This document shows, piece by piece, positions 14,640-22,974 of a stretch of 64,000 nt of DNA. The DNA is from SIG589 sp045652465 (GTDB lineage: Bacteria > Bacillota > Clostridia > Oscillospirales > Acutalibacteraceae). Location of the stretch: contig JAZRUI010000008.1 of the NCBI GenBank assembly GCA_045652465.1, forward strand, positions 1-64,000, given 5' to 3'. Position 1 is the first letter of the stretch. Each line of letters starts with the position of its first letter. The position numbers and the translations under genes were made by a program. The notes beneath the pieces are model-generated. The model was not told the origin of the DNA and made no database searches. It was given only the letters and a program-made list of their open reading frames with translations.

Positions 14640-15641
14640 ATGGATTCTAATAAACGACCCGATTCGATGGCCCGCATTACAACCCGCGAGCTCGCCGACA
14701 AATTTATCGAAGAGCAGGTTGCTGCTGTTCGCGAGCAGGTTGGCGATGGCAAGGTGCTTTTAGCTCTCTCCGGCGGTGTTGATTCTTCGGTTGTTGCCGC
14801 CCTTCTTATCAAGGCTATCGGCAAGCAGCTCGTTTGCGTTCATGTTAACCATGGACTTATGCGCAAGGATGAATCCGAGAATGTTATTAAACTTTTCAAG
14901 GATGGACTGGACGCTAACCTAATCTATGTTGACGCAACCGACCGTTTCCTTGACCTTTTGGCAAATGTTGCCGACCCCGAGAAAAAGCGCAAGATTATAG
15001 GCGCTGAATTTATTAATGTTTTCGCCGATGAGGCTCGTGCGCTTGAGGATGTTCGCTTCCTCGCACAGGGCACCATCTATCCCGATATTTTAGAGAGCAT
15101 CAAGCAGGCTGAAGGCAAAAAGGCAGTTAAGTCGCACCATAATGTTGGCGGCTTGCCCGAGGACTTAAAGTTCGAGCTTGTTGAGCCGTTGAAGCTCCTT
15201 TATAAGGATGAGGTTCGCGTTGTTGGCGAGGCTTTGGGTCTTCCCCATGCTATGGTTTATCGCCAGCCCTTCCCCGGCCCCGGACTTGGCGTTCGTTGCC
15301 TCGGCGCTATCACCCGCGACCGACTCCACGCTCTCCGCGAGGCTGATGCAATCCTCCGCGATGAGTTCGATAAAAACGGTCTTGCCGAGAAGGTTTGGCA
15401 GTATTTCGTTGTTATCCCCGATATAAAGAGCGTTGGCGTTAAGGATGAGAGCCGCTATGAAGGCTGGCCCGCCATCATCCGCGCAGTTAACACCAAGGAT
15501 GCTATGTCGGCATCTATTGAGGAGATTCCCTATGCGGTGCTCCACAAGATAACCGCCCGCATCACCGCCGAGGTTGAAGGCATCAACCGCGTGCTCTACG
15601 ACCTCACCCCGATGCCCACAGGCACTATCGAGTGGGAATAA
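14640..15641 (+). CDS. guaA: GMP synthase, ATP-pyrophosphatase and dimerisation domains only
   Basis: Converts XMP to GMP. The 333-residue protein has the PP-loop SGGVDSS (residues 44-50), the XMP-pocket region and the C-terminal dimerisation domain ending TGTIEWE. The usual bacterial enzyme is about 510 residues with an N-terminal class I glutamine amidotransferase domain of about 190 residues; that domain is absent, and the frame has its own promoter and start. Either a separate glutaminase subunit exists elsewhere, as in archaea, or the enzyme uses ammonia. The core sequence (RQPFPGPGLGVR) is typically bacterial. Confidence 0.92.
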   Translation: MDSNKRPDSMARITTRELADKFIEEQVAAVREQVGDGKVLLALSGGVDSSVVAALLIKAIGKQLVCVHVNHGLMRKDESENVIKLFKDGLDANLIYVDATDRFLDLLANVADPEKKRKIIGAEFINVFADEARALEDVRFLAQGTIYPDILESIKQAEGKKAVKSHHNVGGLPEDLKFELVEPLKLLYKDEVRVVGEALGLPHAMVYRQPFPGPGLGVRCLGAITRDRLHALREADAILRDEFDKNGLAEKVWQYFVVIPDIKSVGVKDESRYEGWPAIIRAVNTKDAMSASIEEIPYAVLHKITARITAEVEGINRVLYDLTPMPTGTIEWE

Positions 15642-15722
15642 AGAGAATTGTTCGAGTCTAATCGCTCGTATCCTCAAAAGGACACTCACGATTATCCTCT
15701 CTCATCTTTTTTCAAATACAAC

Positions 15723-15763
15723 AAATGCCTTTCCGCATTTAGCGGAAGGGCATTTCCTTTTTA
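15723..15763 (+). terminator. Terminator after guaA
   Basis: AAATGCCTTTCCGC pairs with GCGGAAGGGCATTT (one G-U) around a 5-base loop, followed by CCTTTTT. Confidence 0.85.
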
Positions 15764-15886
15764 ATTTATGTGGTTCGTCGAGCAGCGCTTTAACAAGTTA
15801 AAGTTTCGTTTTGTGCAAATATTTTGTTATATGTATTTACTGCATCCGCTTTTAATGATACAATCACAGCAAAGGGAGGTTTTGCT

Positions 15887-17191
15887 ATGTTTTATAACAT
15901 TAAAGATTTCGGTGCTATGGCGGACGGGGTTAAAGTCAACACCCCTGCTATTCAGTCGGCCATTGACGAGTGCCACAAAAACGGCGGCGGTCGTGTTTTG
16001 GTTCCTTCGGGTACGTTTGTTACGGGTACTATATACTTAAAATCGAACGTCGAACTGCATCTGGAAATGGGCGCAGTTTTAAAAGCAAGCGGAAATTTCA
16101 CAGACTATAATGGCCCCGATGCATACCCCGAAAGTTACGGCTTAATGCCTTCAGAATATTGTGACTGGCGCAACTTGATAATCGCCCACAAAGCCGATAA
16201 CGTTGCAATAACCGGACTTGGCCGTATCGATGGCAACGGCGAAGAAATATTTGATGTATGCAAAAAATGCGAGGGTTTCCGCGCATATATTTGGAGCTAT
16301 GGGTTCTCACTGCAAAAGGATTTGTCCAATCCCCGCCCGGGCCCGCTGGTTGTTTTTGTTGGCTCTACCAACATAAAAGTAACCGATATTACCATAACCA
16401 ATGCGCCCGCATTCTGTATGTTGCTTCAGGGGTGCGAGAACGTGCAGATACGGGGATACCGCTGCTTTAACGAGCGTTTCCACGCTAACACCGATGGCAT
16501 ACATATCGACACCTGCCGCAACGTTACCATTTCCGACTGTGTTATCGACACGGGCGATGACGCCATCGCGCTGCGTTGCGATGCCGTGCGCCTCACAAAC
16601 GGACTGAAAATTTGCGAAAACGTTACCATCACCAACTGCGTTCTTGCCACCAGCTCAAGCGCTATACGGCTCTTCGGCTACAAGGGCGAGGGACACATCC
16701 GCAACGTAACCGTTTCCAATGTTATAATCCATCGCGCCGCCAAGGCCTTCAACCTTACAACCTCATATAACCCCGAAGGTCGCACAGTATTTGAAGACGT
16801 TATTATAAGCAATGTTGTTGCCAAAAACGTATCGTTCCCGATTTATATGCGCGAATATAATAACAGCACTATCCAAAACGTAAACATTAACAATTTCCAC
16901 GCCGCATCCTTTGCGGGTGCGTTTATGATTTCGCAAACAGGCGGAAAAATAAGAAATATTTCTATAAACAATATGTCACTTGATATTATCCCCGCTCCCT
17001 TTACTGCAACAAGGGAAGATTTGGCGGCGGATTGCCGCTATCTGCGCGCAGAAAACGGAAGAAACGTGTTTTATCTTGACGGCGTTTGCTCTTCTGTGGT
17101 CGACTACAAAAGAATAACCATCCCCGAAGATCTTCGCGCGAACTGGGACAAAAACTTTTATCTTAAAAACTGCGAGAACGTAAAGATATAA
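15887..17191 (+). CDS. GH28-family polygalacturonase-like glycosidase
   Basis: I start at ATG 15887 (MFYNIKDFG) with GGGAGG upstream. The 434-residue protein is a right-handed beta-helix enzyme. An N-terminal pectate-lyase-3-like part (KDFGAMADG, AIQSAID) is followed by the GH28 core with NTDG (201-204) and the catalytic aspartates D224-D225 in TGDDAIAL. The third and fourth GH28 motifs are less typical (SSAIRLFGYKGEG), so the substrate may be a galacturonan or a related polymer or oligomer. No signal peptide is visible, pointing to intracellular oligosaccharide breakdown. A weak promoter lies upstream. Confidence 0.88.
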   Translation: MFYNIKDFGAMADGVKVNTPAIQSAIDECHKNGGGRVLVPSGTFVTGTIYLKSNVELHLEMGAVLKASGNFTDYNGPDAYPESYGLMPSEYCDWRNLIIAHKADNVAITGLGRIDGNGEEIFDVCKKCEGFRAYIWSYGFSLQKDLSNPRPGPLVVFVGSTNIKVTDITITNAPAFCMLLQGCENVQIRGYRCFNERFHANTDGIHIDTCRNVTISDCVIDTGDDAIALRCDAVRLTNGLKICENVTITNCVLATSSSAIRLFGYKGEGHIRNVTVSNVIIHRAAKAFNLTTSYNPEGRTVFEDVIISNVVAKNVSFPIYMREYNNSTIQNVNINNFHAASFAGAFMISQTGGKIRNISINNMSLDIIPAPFTATREDLAADCRYLRAENGRNVFYLDGVCSSVVDYKRITIPEDLRANWDKNFYLKNCENVKI

Positions 17192-17223
17192 AGTATAAAA
17201 CGTAAATTCCGTATTGTATGTAA

Positions 17224-17520
17224 CTAAACATTTTTCCTAATAGTTGATAGAGAATATTTTATTTTGTTCTTTTTAGAATACTTTGATTTATTCTTTGTTA
17301 AGAATAATACTAAACGGCTTGGAAGCACAACTTCCAAGCCGTTTTTTATTGCCAGCTGCAAAAACCGAAGCTCGCTGACGGGCGGAAAATCCATAGCAAG
17401 TCCGTGCGGGTCGCCCGACAAAAGCTCGCGCCCGCTTTTCTTATGAAGCAGGCTTAAAGCATAGCCATCTTCGCTTAAGGTTAGCGAGAAGTTTTTGTTT
17501 TCCAGAACGATATTGTTCAT
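17224..17520 (-). pseudogene. 5' remnant of a glycosidase-like gene
   Basis: The start at 17520 (MNNIVLENK) has a good GGGGAG ribosome site. The first 50-60 residues (LTLSEDGYALSLLHKKSGRELLSG) resemble the opening beta strands of large carbohydrate-active enzymes. The frame then runs straight through the two arms of a terminator hairpin into low-complexity Lys-rich sequence and stops after 98 residues. I read this as the truncated start of a glycosidase gene whose remainder was deleted, next to the GH28 gene. The exact family is uncertain. Confidence 0.5.
17312..17347. terminator. Terminator downstream of the GH28 gene
   Basis: AAACGGCTTGGAAG-CACAA-CTTCCAAGCCGTTT followed by a T run on the plus strand. 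It lies about 120 bases after the GH28 stop and inside the truncated minus-strand frame. Confidence 0.85.
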
Positions 17521-17604
17521 AACATTCTCCCCTTTTGGCAAGGTTTTCATTATAACCTTCGGCAGGCAAAAGCAACAAAAGGCGGCACGAAAAATGCTCT
17601 CCTG

Positions 17605-18495
17605 CTATTTCTTTTGGTTTGCCGAGAAAATATCGGCAACCTCGCTTATGGTTATAAAGGCTTTTTTATCAATGCTATGCACAATTTCTTTGAGTTTAAT
17701 AACCTGAAAACGGTTAACGATGAAATAAACCATGGTCTTTTTAGCGTTTGAATATCCGCCCACAACCTCGATTTTGGTTGCGCCCGTTTCAAAGGTTTCC
17801 ATAAGCTCCGCGCAAATCTCGTTGGGGTTTTCGGTTATTATCATGGCACATTTTGCGCGGTCGATACCCTCAACGATAAAGTCGATTGTTTTGAGCGCGG
17901 CGCCGTATGCCACGATGGAATAAAGCGGCAAAATCCAGTCTTCCAGCAATATTCCCGCGATAACATAAAGCGCAACATTATATATCATAACGAAGGAGCC
18001 AACCGTTAGTCCTATTCGCTTTGCAAAGATAACCGCCGTTACCTCAACGCCATCAATCGCGCCGCCATGGCGGATAACAAGGCCGCTGCCGACACCCGAG
18101 ATAAGGCCACCGAACAATGCGCAAAGCAAAAGGTCGGTTCCCGCGAGAGGAGAGGCGAGGTTAACATCAATCGGCAAAACATCGGTTATAAGCCATGCCG
18201 AAACCGAATATATCGCAACGGCATAAATCGAATAAACCGTGAAGACCTTGCCCTGCCTGCGAAGTCCGAACAAAAAGAGCGGAACATTCAAAATCAAGAG
18301 GAATGCCGAAAGCGAGAGCGGGGTTATTTGCGCCAAAAGCACCGAGGTTCCCGAAATGCCGCTATCGTATAAATTAACGGGGGTTAAAAACAAAACAACG
18401 CCGACCGCGTTTATCATTCCCGCTAATGTTAACATTATAAAGTTTGTGGGCTTGAGCCGTTCCAATCGTTTTCTTAAAGTTTTCTTATCAGCCAT
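17605..18495 (-). CDS. YitT-family membrane protein
   Basis: I start at ATG 18495 (MADKKTLRK) behind AAGGAG. The 296-residue protein has five to six hydrophobic helices (about residues 18-205, DUF161 region, with the GLVIRHGGAIDG motif) and a C-terminal cytoplasmic DUF2179 domain (about 210-290; KTMVYFIVNRFQV). YitT proteins are widespread in Firmicutes and have no established transport substrate. It is monocistronic; a strong terminator precedes the next upstream gene. Confidence 0.9.
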   Translation of the reverse strand: MADKKTLRKRLERLKPTNFIMLTLAGMINAVGVVLFLTPVNLYDSGISGTSVLLAQITPLSLSAFLLILNVPLFLFGLRRQGKVFTVYSIYAVAIYSVSAWLITDVLPIDVNLASPLAGTDLLLCALFGGLISGVGSGLVIRHGGAIDGVEVTAVIFAKRIGLTVGSFVMIYNVALYVIAGILLEDWILPLYSIVAYGAALKTIDFIVEGIDRAKCAMIITENPNEICAELMETFETGATKIEVVGGYSNAKKTMVYFIVNRFQVIKLKEIVHSIDKKAFITISEVADIFSANQKK

Positions 18496-18565
18496 GATTT
18501 TCTCCTTTTGGTGGTGGCGCAAATTCTTTGTTTAATTATACACCAAGGCGGCCTGCCAAAGCAAC

Positions 18566-18599
18566 AAAAAAGCCAATGTTTCGAAAAACATTGGCTTTT
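18566..18599 (-). terminator. Terminator after the rubredoxin gene
   Basis: AAAAGCCAATGTTT and AAACATTGGCTTTT form a 14-base-pair stem with a four-base loop; the T run is on the minus strand. Confidence 0.85.
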
Positions 18600-18603
18600 A
18601 ACA

Positions 18604-18765
18604 TTATTCCGCTTCGCTGAAGAGGTCTTTACCTACGCCGCACAAGGGGCAAACGAAATCTTCGGGCACATTCTCCCACTCGGTTTCGGGGGCAATTCCT
18701 GCTTCGGGGTAGCCTGCTGCTTCATCATAAACCCAGCCGCAAGCATCGCAAACATATTTTTTCAT
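18604..18765 (-). CDS. Rubredoxin
   Basis: A 53-residue rubredoxin with two CxxC iron-binding pairs: CDAC at residues 6-9 and CPLC at 39-42. The spacing and the aromatic core (Y4, W11, F37) are standard. It carries electrons at low potential, most likely to the flavodiiron protein encoded 16 bases upstream in the same operon or to related peroxide- and oxygen-detoxifying enzymes. AAAGGAG precedes the ATG. Confidence 0.93.
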   Translation of the reverse strand: MKKYVCDACGWVYDEAAGYPEAGIAPETEWENVPEDFVCPLCGVGKDLFSEAE

Positions 18766-18781
18766 AAAAACTCTCCTTTTG

Positions 18782-20572
18782 TTATTTTATTTCTTCAAAA
18801 TCGGCAGCGCCGTGTTTGCAAAGGGGACAAATAAAGTCTTCGGGCAACTGCTCGCCCTCATAAACATAGCCGCAAATCTTGCAAACATAGCCCTTCTTGC
18901 CCTCGGTTTCGGGCTTGGGCTTAACATTATCAAAATAATAGGTGTAGGTCATGGTTTTGCCGTTGTTTATAACCCTCGATTCGCCGATAGAGCAAATAAA
19001 CATTCCATGGGTTTCGAGGTCAACATAGTCCTCAACCTTGAGCGACATAAAGGAATTGATATATCGCGGCAGGAAAACGAGCCCGTTATCCGAGCGCAGC
19101 GGCTCGCAATTCTCAAACTTGTTAACCGCTCTTCCGCTCTTGAATCCAAACGCCTCAAACACCGCAAACGGAGCATCCTCGGTTAGGCAGTTGATGTTCA
19201 TTTTGCCTGTTTGCTTGATAACATGATGGGAATAGTTTTCCTTGTTTATTGTAACGCCGATGCGATTGGGCGAGTTGGTTAACTGAGTTACCGCGTTAAC
19301 GATAAGTCCGTTATCCTTTTTGCCATCGTTGCAGGTCACAACATAAAGACCATAGCCGATGTTAAACAGGGCAGTCAGGTCGTTTTTGTTGGCGGTTTCA
19401 TCCATTCGAGCCAAATATTCGCCGCAAAGCTCGCCCGCCAGCTTTTCGATAGCCTCGGCGCTCTCGGCATTCGGCGCCGAAAGAATCTTAACCGTTGTTT
19501 CAGCAAAGTTGAGGTTTTGGCTCTTTTCAAGCATTCCCTTCATAACCTTGGCGGCGAGCGGAGCCCAGCTTCCGTTTTCAATAAAGGCAACGGTTCGATT
19601 TTTAAAGCCGCGCTCGGTTAGATGGTTGATAAACTCGCGCATAAATGGGAATATATCGGCGTTATAGGTGGTTGTTGCCAAGACAAGCTTGCTATAGCGG
19701 AATGCATCCTCAACCGCCTCCGCCATATCGCAGCGCGCGAGGTCGTTAACAACAACCTTGGGGCAGCCCTTTGCGCGAAGGCTATCCGCTAATTGCATAA
19801 CCGCCTTTTTAGTATTTCCGTAAACCGAGGTATATGCAATAACGATTCCTTCTTCCTCGGGGGCATAGCTCGACCAGGTGTTATAAAGGCCTAAATAATA
19901 TCCGAGATTCTCCGAAAGCACGGGGCCATGCAACGGGCAAATCTTTTCGATTTCGAGGGTTGCCGCTTTTTTGAGAAGCGCCTGCACCTGCGCGCCATAC
20001 TTGCCAACGATGCCGATATAATATCTTCTCGCCTCGCAAGCCCAGTCCTCCTCGCAATCGAGCGCGCCAAACTTGCCGAAACCATCGGCCGAGAAAAGCA
20101 CCTTATCAAGGCTATCATAGGTTACGATAACCTCGGGCCAATGCACCATCGGCGCGGTTATAAAGGTTAAGTTATGGCGGCCGAGAGATAGGCTGTCGCC
20201 CTCGCCGACTACAATGCGGTTATCGGCAAAATCGGTTCCGAAAAAGTTTTTCATCATCGCAAATGCCTTTGCCGAAGAAACAACCGTTGCAGCGGGATAG
20301 GCCTTTAGAAAGTTCACGATGTTTGCCGAATGGTCAGGCTCCATATGCTGAACGATAAGATAATCGGGGGTTCTTCCCTCGAGGGCGTTTTGGAGGTTGT
20401 CGAGCCATTCATGGGTGAATGCGGCATCGACAGTATCCATAACCGCAACCTTTTCATCCAAAATCAAATATGAATTATATGCCATTCCGTTAGGAACAAT
20501 GTATTGCCCCTCGAAAAGGTCGATTTTATGGTCGTTAACGCCAATGTATTTTATATCATTTGTTATTTTCAT
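18782..20572 (-). CDS. Four-domain flavodiiron protein (FprA-Hrb fusion)
   Basis: A 596-residue oxygen or NO reductase. Domain 1 (1-240) is the metallo-beta-lactamase-like diiron domain with ligands H76, E78, D80, H81, H144, D163 and H215. Domain 2 (about 242-385) is a flavodoxin (TSVYGNTKKA). Domain 3 (about 395-545) is a flavin-reductase-like FMN domain. Domain 4 (about 555-596) is a rubredoxin with cysteines 564, 567, 582 and 585. Domains 3 and 4 together equal the high-molecular-weight rubredoxin that works as a separate partner of FprA in Moorella. Co-transcribed with a free rubredoxin. Confidence 0.93.
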   Translation of the reverse strand: MKITNDIKYIGVNDHKIDLFEGQYIVPNGMAYNSYLILDEKVAVMDTVDAAFTHEWLDNLQNALEGRTPDYLIVQHMEPDHSANIVNFLKAYPAATVVSSAKAFAMMKNFFGTDFADNRIVVGEGDSLSLGRHNLTFITAPMVHWPEVIVTYDSLDKVLFSADGFGKFGALDCEEDWACEARRYYIGIVGKYGAQVQALLKKAATLEIEKICPLHGPVLSENLGYYLGLYNTWSSYAPEEEGIVIAYTSVYGNTKKAVMQLADSLRAKGCPKVVVNDLARCDMAEAVEDAFRYSKLVLATTTYNADIFPFMREFINHLTERGFKNRTVAFIENGSWAPLAAKVMKGMLEKSQNLNFAETTVKILSAPNAESAEAIEKLAGELCGEYLARMDETANKNDLTALFNIGYGLYVVTCNDGKKDNGLIVNAVTQLTNSPNRIGVTINKENYSHHVIKQTGKMNINCLTEDAPFAVFEAFGFKSGRAVNKFENCEPLRSDNGLVFLPRYINSFMSLKVEDYVDLETHGMFICSIGESRVINNGKTMTYTYYFDNVKPKPETEGKKGYVCKICGYVYEGEQLPEDFICPLCKHGAADFEEIK

Positions 20573-20676
20573 AGAACTCTCCTTATGGTTGCAAAAAAAA
20601 GCAAACTGTACTATACTATTATTATCACATTTTTTGAAAATTTTTCAATAACTAAATTTAAAAAAATTAAAACTTT

Positions 20677-20695
20677 CCCCTTTTTGATGTAAGGG
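20677..20695 (+). promoter_or_regulatory. Shared upstream element, copy B (sigma-LRR gene)
   Basis: CCCCTTTTTGATGTAAGGG lies 53 bases upstream of the sigma-LRR start codon, within AT-rich sequence. It resembles copies A and C (CCCCTT, a T-rich centre, TGT, then AGG). It may be a promoter recognised by the encoded sigma factor, or a small hairpin. Confidence 0.4.
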
Positions 20696-20747
20696 AAAAC
20701 AACCGTGGCACACCCGCGATATTTTACCGTTTTGTGAGGTTGAAATT

Positions 20748-22874
20748 ATGGAAAAAGAACTGCTTGTAAAACTTGTTACCGCCGCCCAAAACGGAGACGC
20801 GGAAGCCCAAAGCGAGTTATTCACCGCTTTTTACAACGATGTTTATTATTTCGCTCTTAAAACCGTTAAGGATGATGACCTCGCCTGCGATATAACGCAG
20901 GAGGCGTTTGTTGAAATAATCAACACCCTCGGCAATCTAAAAGAGCCTGCCGCCTTCGTTTCTTGGATGAAGCAAATAACCTACCATCAATGCACCCGCT
21001 ACTTCAAAAAGAAGAAGGATGTTATTGTTGATGAGGATGAAGAGGGCGCAACCATCTTTGATAACATTAAAGAGGAATCCGCCGAATTTATTCCCCACGA
21101 AGCGCTCGACCAGGATGATTTCAAGAAAACCATTCTCGGCATTTTGGATGAGCTCTCGGAAGAGCAACGAAGCGCCACGATGATGTATTATTTCGATGAG
21201 CTATCGGTTAAAGAGATTGCCGATATCCAAGGCGTTTCGGAGGGCACCGTTAAGAGCCGACTAAACTATGCCCGCAAGACCATAAAGGCCTCGGTTGAGG
21301 ATTATGAAAAGAAAAACGGCATCAAGCTGCACGCAATCGGCTTCTTCCCCTTCTTCAAATGGCTGTTTGCCGATGGCGCAGCAAAGCTCCTTCCCGCAAA
21401 GGCTGCCGCTATTGCCAAGGGAGTTGCTGCCGCAACAGGCGCATCGATTTCGGCCGCAACAGGCGCCGCGGCAACCACTGCCGCAACGGTTACCGCCGCT
21501 GCCACTACCACCGCTGCAGCCACTACAACCGCCGCAACCGTTACCGCTGCCGCCGCAACTGCAACAACCGCAACAACAGTTGCTGCAACCGGCATAACCG
21601 CTAAAATTGTTGCAGGAATTTTAACCGCAACGGTTGTTGTCGGAGGCACCACAACGGCAGTTATTATGACAAATAATAACGACTCCCCCGCCGATACATC
21701 TTCATTCATCAGCTCGGTTGTTGATACCAATACGGGCTTTGTAAGCTCCGATTTTTCATCAAGCGAAATAGAGGATGCCAGCTCCGATTGGGGCGTTGGC
21801 GATGTTTCGAGCGATGCTTCGAGCAATCCCTCGAGCGGCACTTCTTCCCTTCCCGAGCAGGTCGTTTCCTCTAATCCCGCCGTTAGCTCCACACCCGAGG
21901 ACACTCGCTATGTTGTTCCCGCGGGGGCAAAATATATTTCCGTTACGGGAGAGACCTATGAAAGCGGCGAAACCGTTCCCTCCACCGCGCTAAGGGGCGA
22001 TACCCTCGTTACCGAGGACTATACATATTTTTGCGGATATGTAAACTCTGTAGAAAAGGCTTGGAATCCAAACACCTCCACAAGTATGAAATTAGTCGAG
22101 CTTAAAACTAACGATTGGTCGGTTCGCGTTAACGATTCATATCTCTCCTCTTATTCGGATGTTTTAAGCAGTATAAACGGAAGGAATGTTACCTCCCTTT
22201 ATAACGCATTTTATGGCTGCAGTTCTCTTGAAGTGTCACCCAAGTTGCCCGATACGGTAACCTCGATGAAAAACGCATTTTATTATTGCCATGATTTGGA
22301 AACCGTTACCAACCTCCCCTCGAATGTTACAAATTTAGATTATGCCTTCTATGAGTGCTACAAGCTGAAAAATCTTCCCCGCCTTCCCGATTCAATCACA
22401 ACAATGATGTTCACCTTTATGGCCTGCTGGGATTTATCCACCATCCCGAACTTCCCGGCAAATATTAAGGCGTTGCAGGCAACCTTTATGGACTGCAGTT
22501 CTTTAATCTCCGTTCCGCAAATACCCGAAAGCGTTGAATCTATGTCGGGAACTTTCCAATATTGCTTTTCTCTTAAGAGCATTCCGAATTTGCCGAAAAA
22601 AGTTAACACATTGTCGCAGGCTTTTTACGGATGCGAAGCGCTCACAACCATTCCCACTATACCCGAATCGGTTTGCGACCTAACGAGAGCCTTCAGCGGA
22701 TGCATCTCCCTTACCGGCACCATTACCATTAACGCAAAGGGTAATTCCGTGCTGTGCGAAGAGATGTTCAACGGAACGCAGCTGCCTATCACGCTTGTTG
22801 GCACATCCTCCCAGCTTGCCGAATTTGCCAACACCGATAACCGCGGTAATGTTAAGCTTGCGGGAAATTCTTAA
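20748..22874 (+). CDS. Membrane-tethered sigma-70-family factor with leucine-rich-repeat ectodomain
   Basis: A 708-residue fusion. Residues 1-190 are an ECF-like sigma factor: region 2 (FYNDVYYFALKTV, then ITQEAFVEIINTL) and region 4 with its helix-turn-helix (LSVKEIADIQGVSEGTVKSRL). Residues 228-284 are almost only Ala and Thr with some Val. One hydrophobic helix spans about 287-309. A Ser/Asp-rich linker (313-384) follows, then about seven LRR/BspA-like units of 22-24 residues (481-657) with recurring AFYGC and LP patterns. Topology implies sigma domains inside and repeats outside. Inferred role: a one-piece membrane sensor-regulator, released by proteolysis or acting at the membrane. Confidence 0.88.
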   Translation: MEKELLVKLVTAAQNGDAEAQSELFTAFYNDVYYFALKTVKDDDLACDITQEAFVEIINTLGNLKEPAAFVSWMKQITYHQCTRYFKKKKDVIVDEDEEGATIFDNIKEESAEFIPHEALDQDDFKKTILGILDELSEEQRSATMMYYFDELSVKEIADIQGVSEGTVKSRLNYARKTIKASVEDYEKKNGIKLHAIGFFPFFKWLFADGAAKLLPAKAAAIAKGVAAATGASISAATGAAATTAATVTAAATTTAAATTTAATVTAAAATATTATTVAATGITAKIVAGILTATVVVGGTTTAVIMTNNNDSPADTSSFISSVVDTNTGFVSSDFSSSEIEDASSDWGVGDVSSDASSNPSSGTSSLPEQVVSSNPAVSSTPEDTRYVVPAGAKYISVTGETYESGETVPSTALRGDTLVTEDYTYFCGYVNSVEKAWNPNTSTSMKLVELKTNDWSVRVNDSYLSSYSDVLSSINGRNVTSLYNAFYGCSSLEVSPKLPDTVTSMKNAFYYCHDLETVTNLPSNVTNLDYAFYECYKLKNLPRLPDSITTMMFTFMACWDLSTIPNFPANIKALQATFMDCSSLISVPQIPESVESMSGTFQYCFSLKSIPNLPKKVNTLSQAFYGCEALTTIPTIPESVCDLTRAFSGCISLTGTITINAKGNSVLCEEMFNGTQLPITLVGTSSQLAEFANTDNRGNVKLAGNS

Positions 22875-22965
22875 AATTTTTTCAAAAAAATAAAACCGAA
22901 TCGATTTTTAAAACCCCCTTATTAGTGTAAGGCCCAAAAGGCCAAAAACTTTACCTAATAAGGGG
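22872..22965 (+). promoter_or_regulatory. Shared upstream element, copy C, with leader hairpin
   Basis: Positions 22872-22897 are identical to the AT-rich stretch at 13670-13695, and CCCCTTATTAGTGTAAGG follows at 22915. CCCCTTATTAG (22915-22925) and CTAATAAGGGG (22955-22965) form a perfect 11-base inverted repeat around smaller pairings. The AAGGGG of the 3' arm is the likely ribosome site of the lipoprotein gene, so the structure could hide it. Confidence 0.5.
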
Positions 22966-22974
22966 ATTTTTATT

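Noticed and set aside
21302..21904. 200-codon minus-strand frame rich in Val and Ala
   Set aside because: It is the complement of the Ala/Thr-rich segment of the sigma-LRR gene; composition alone explains it.
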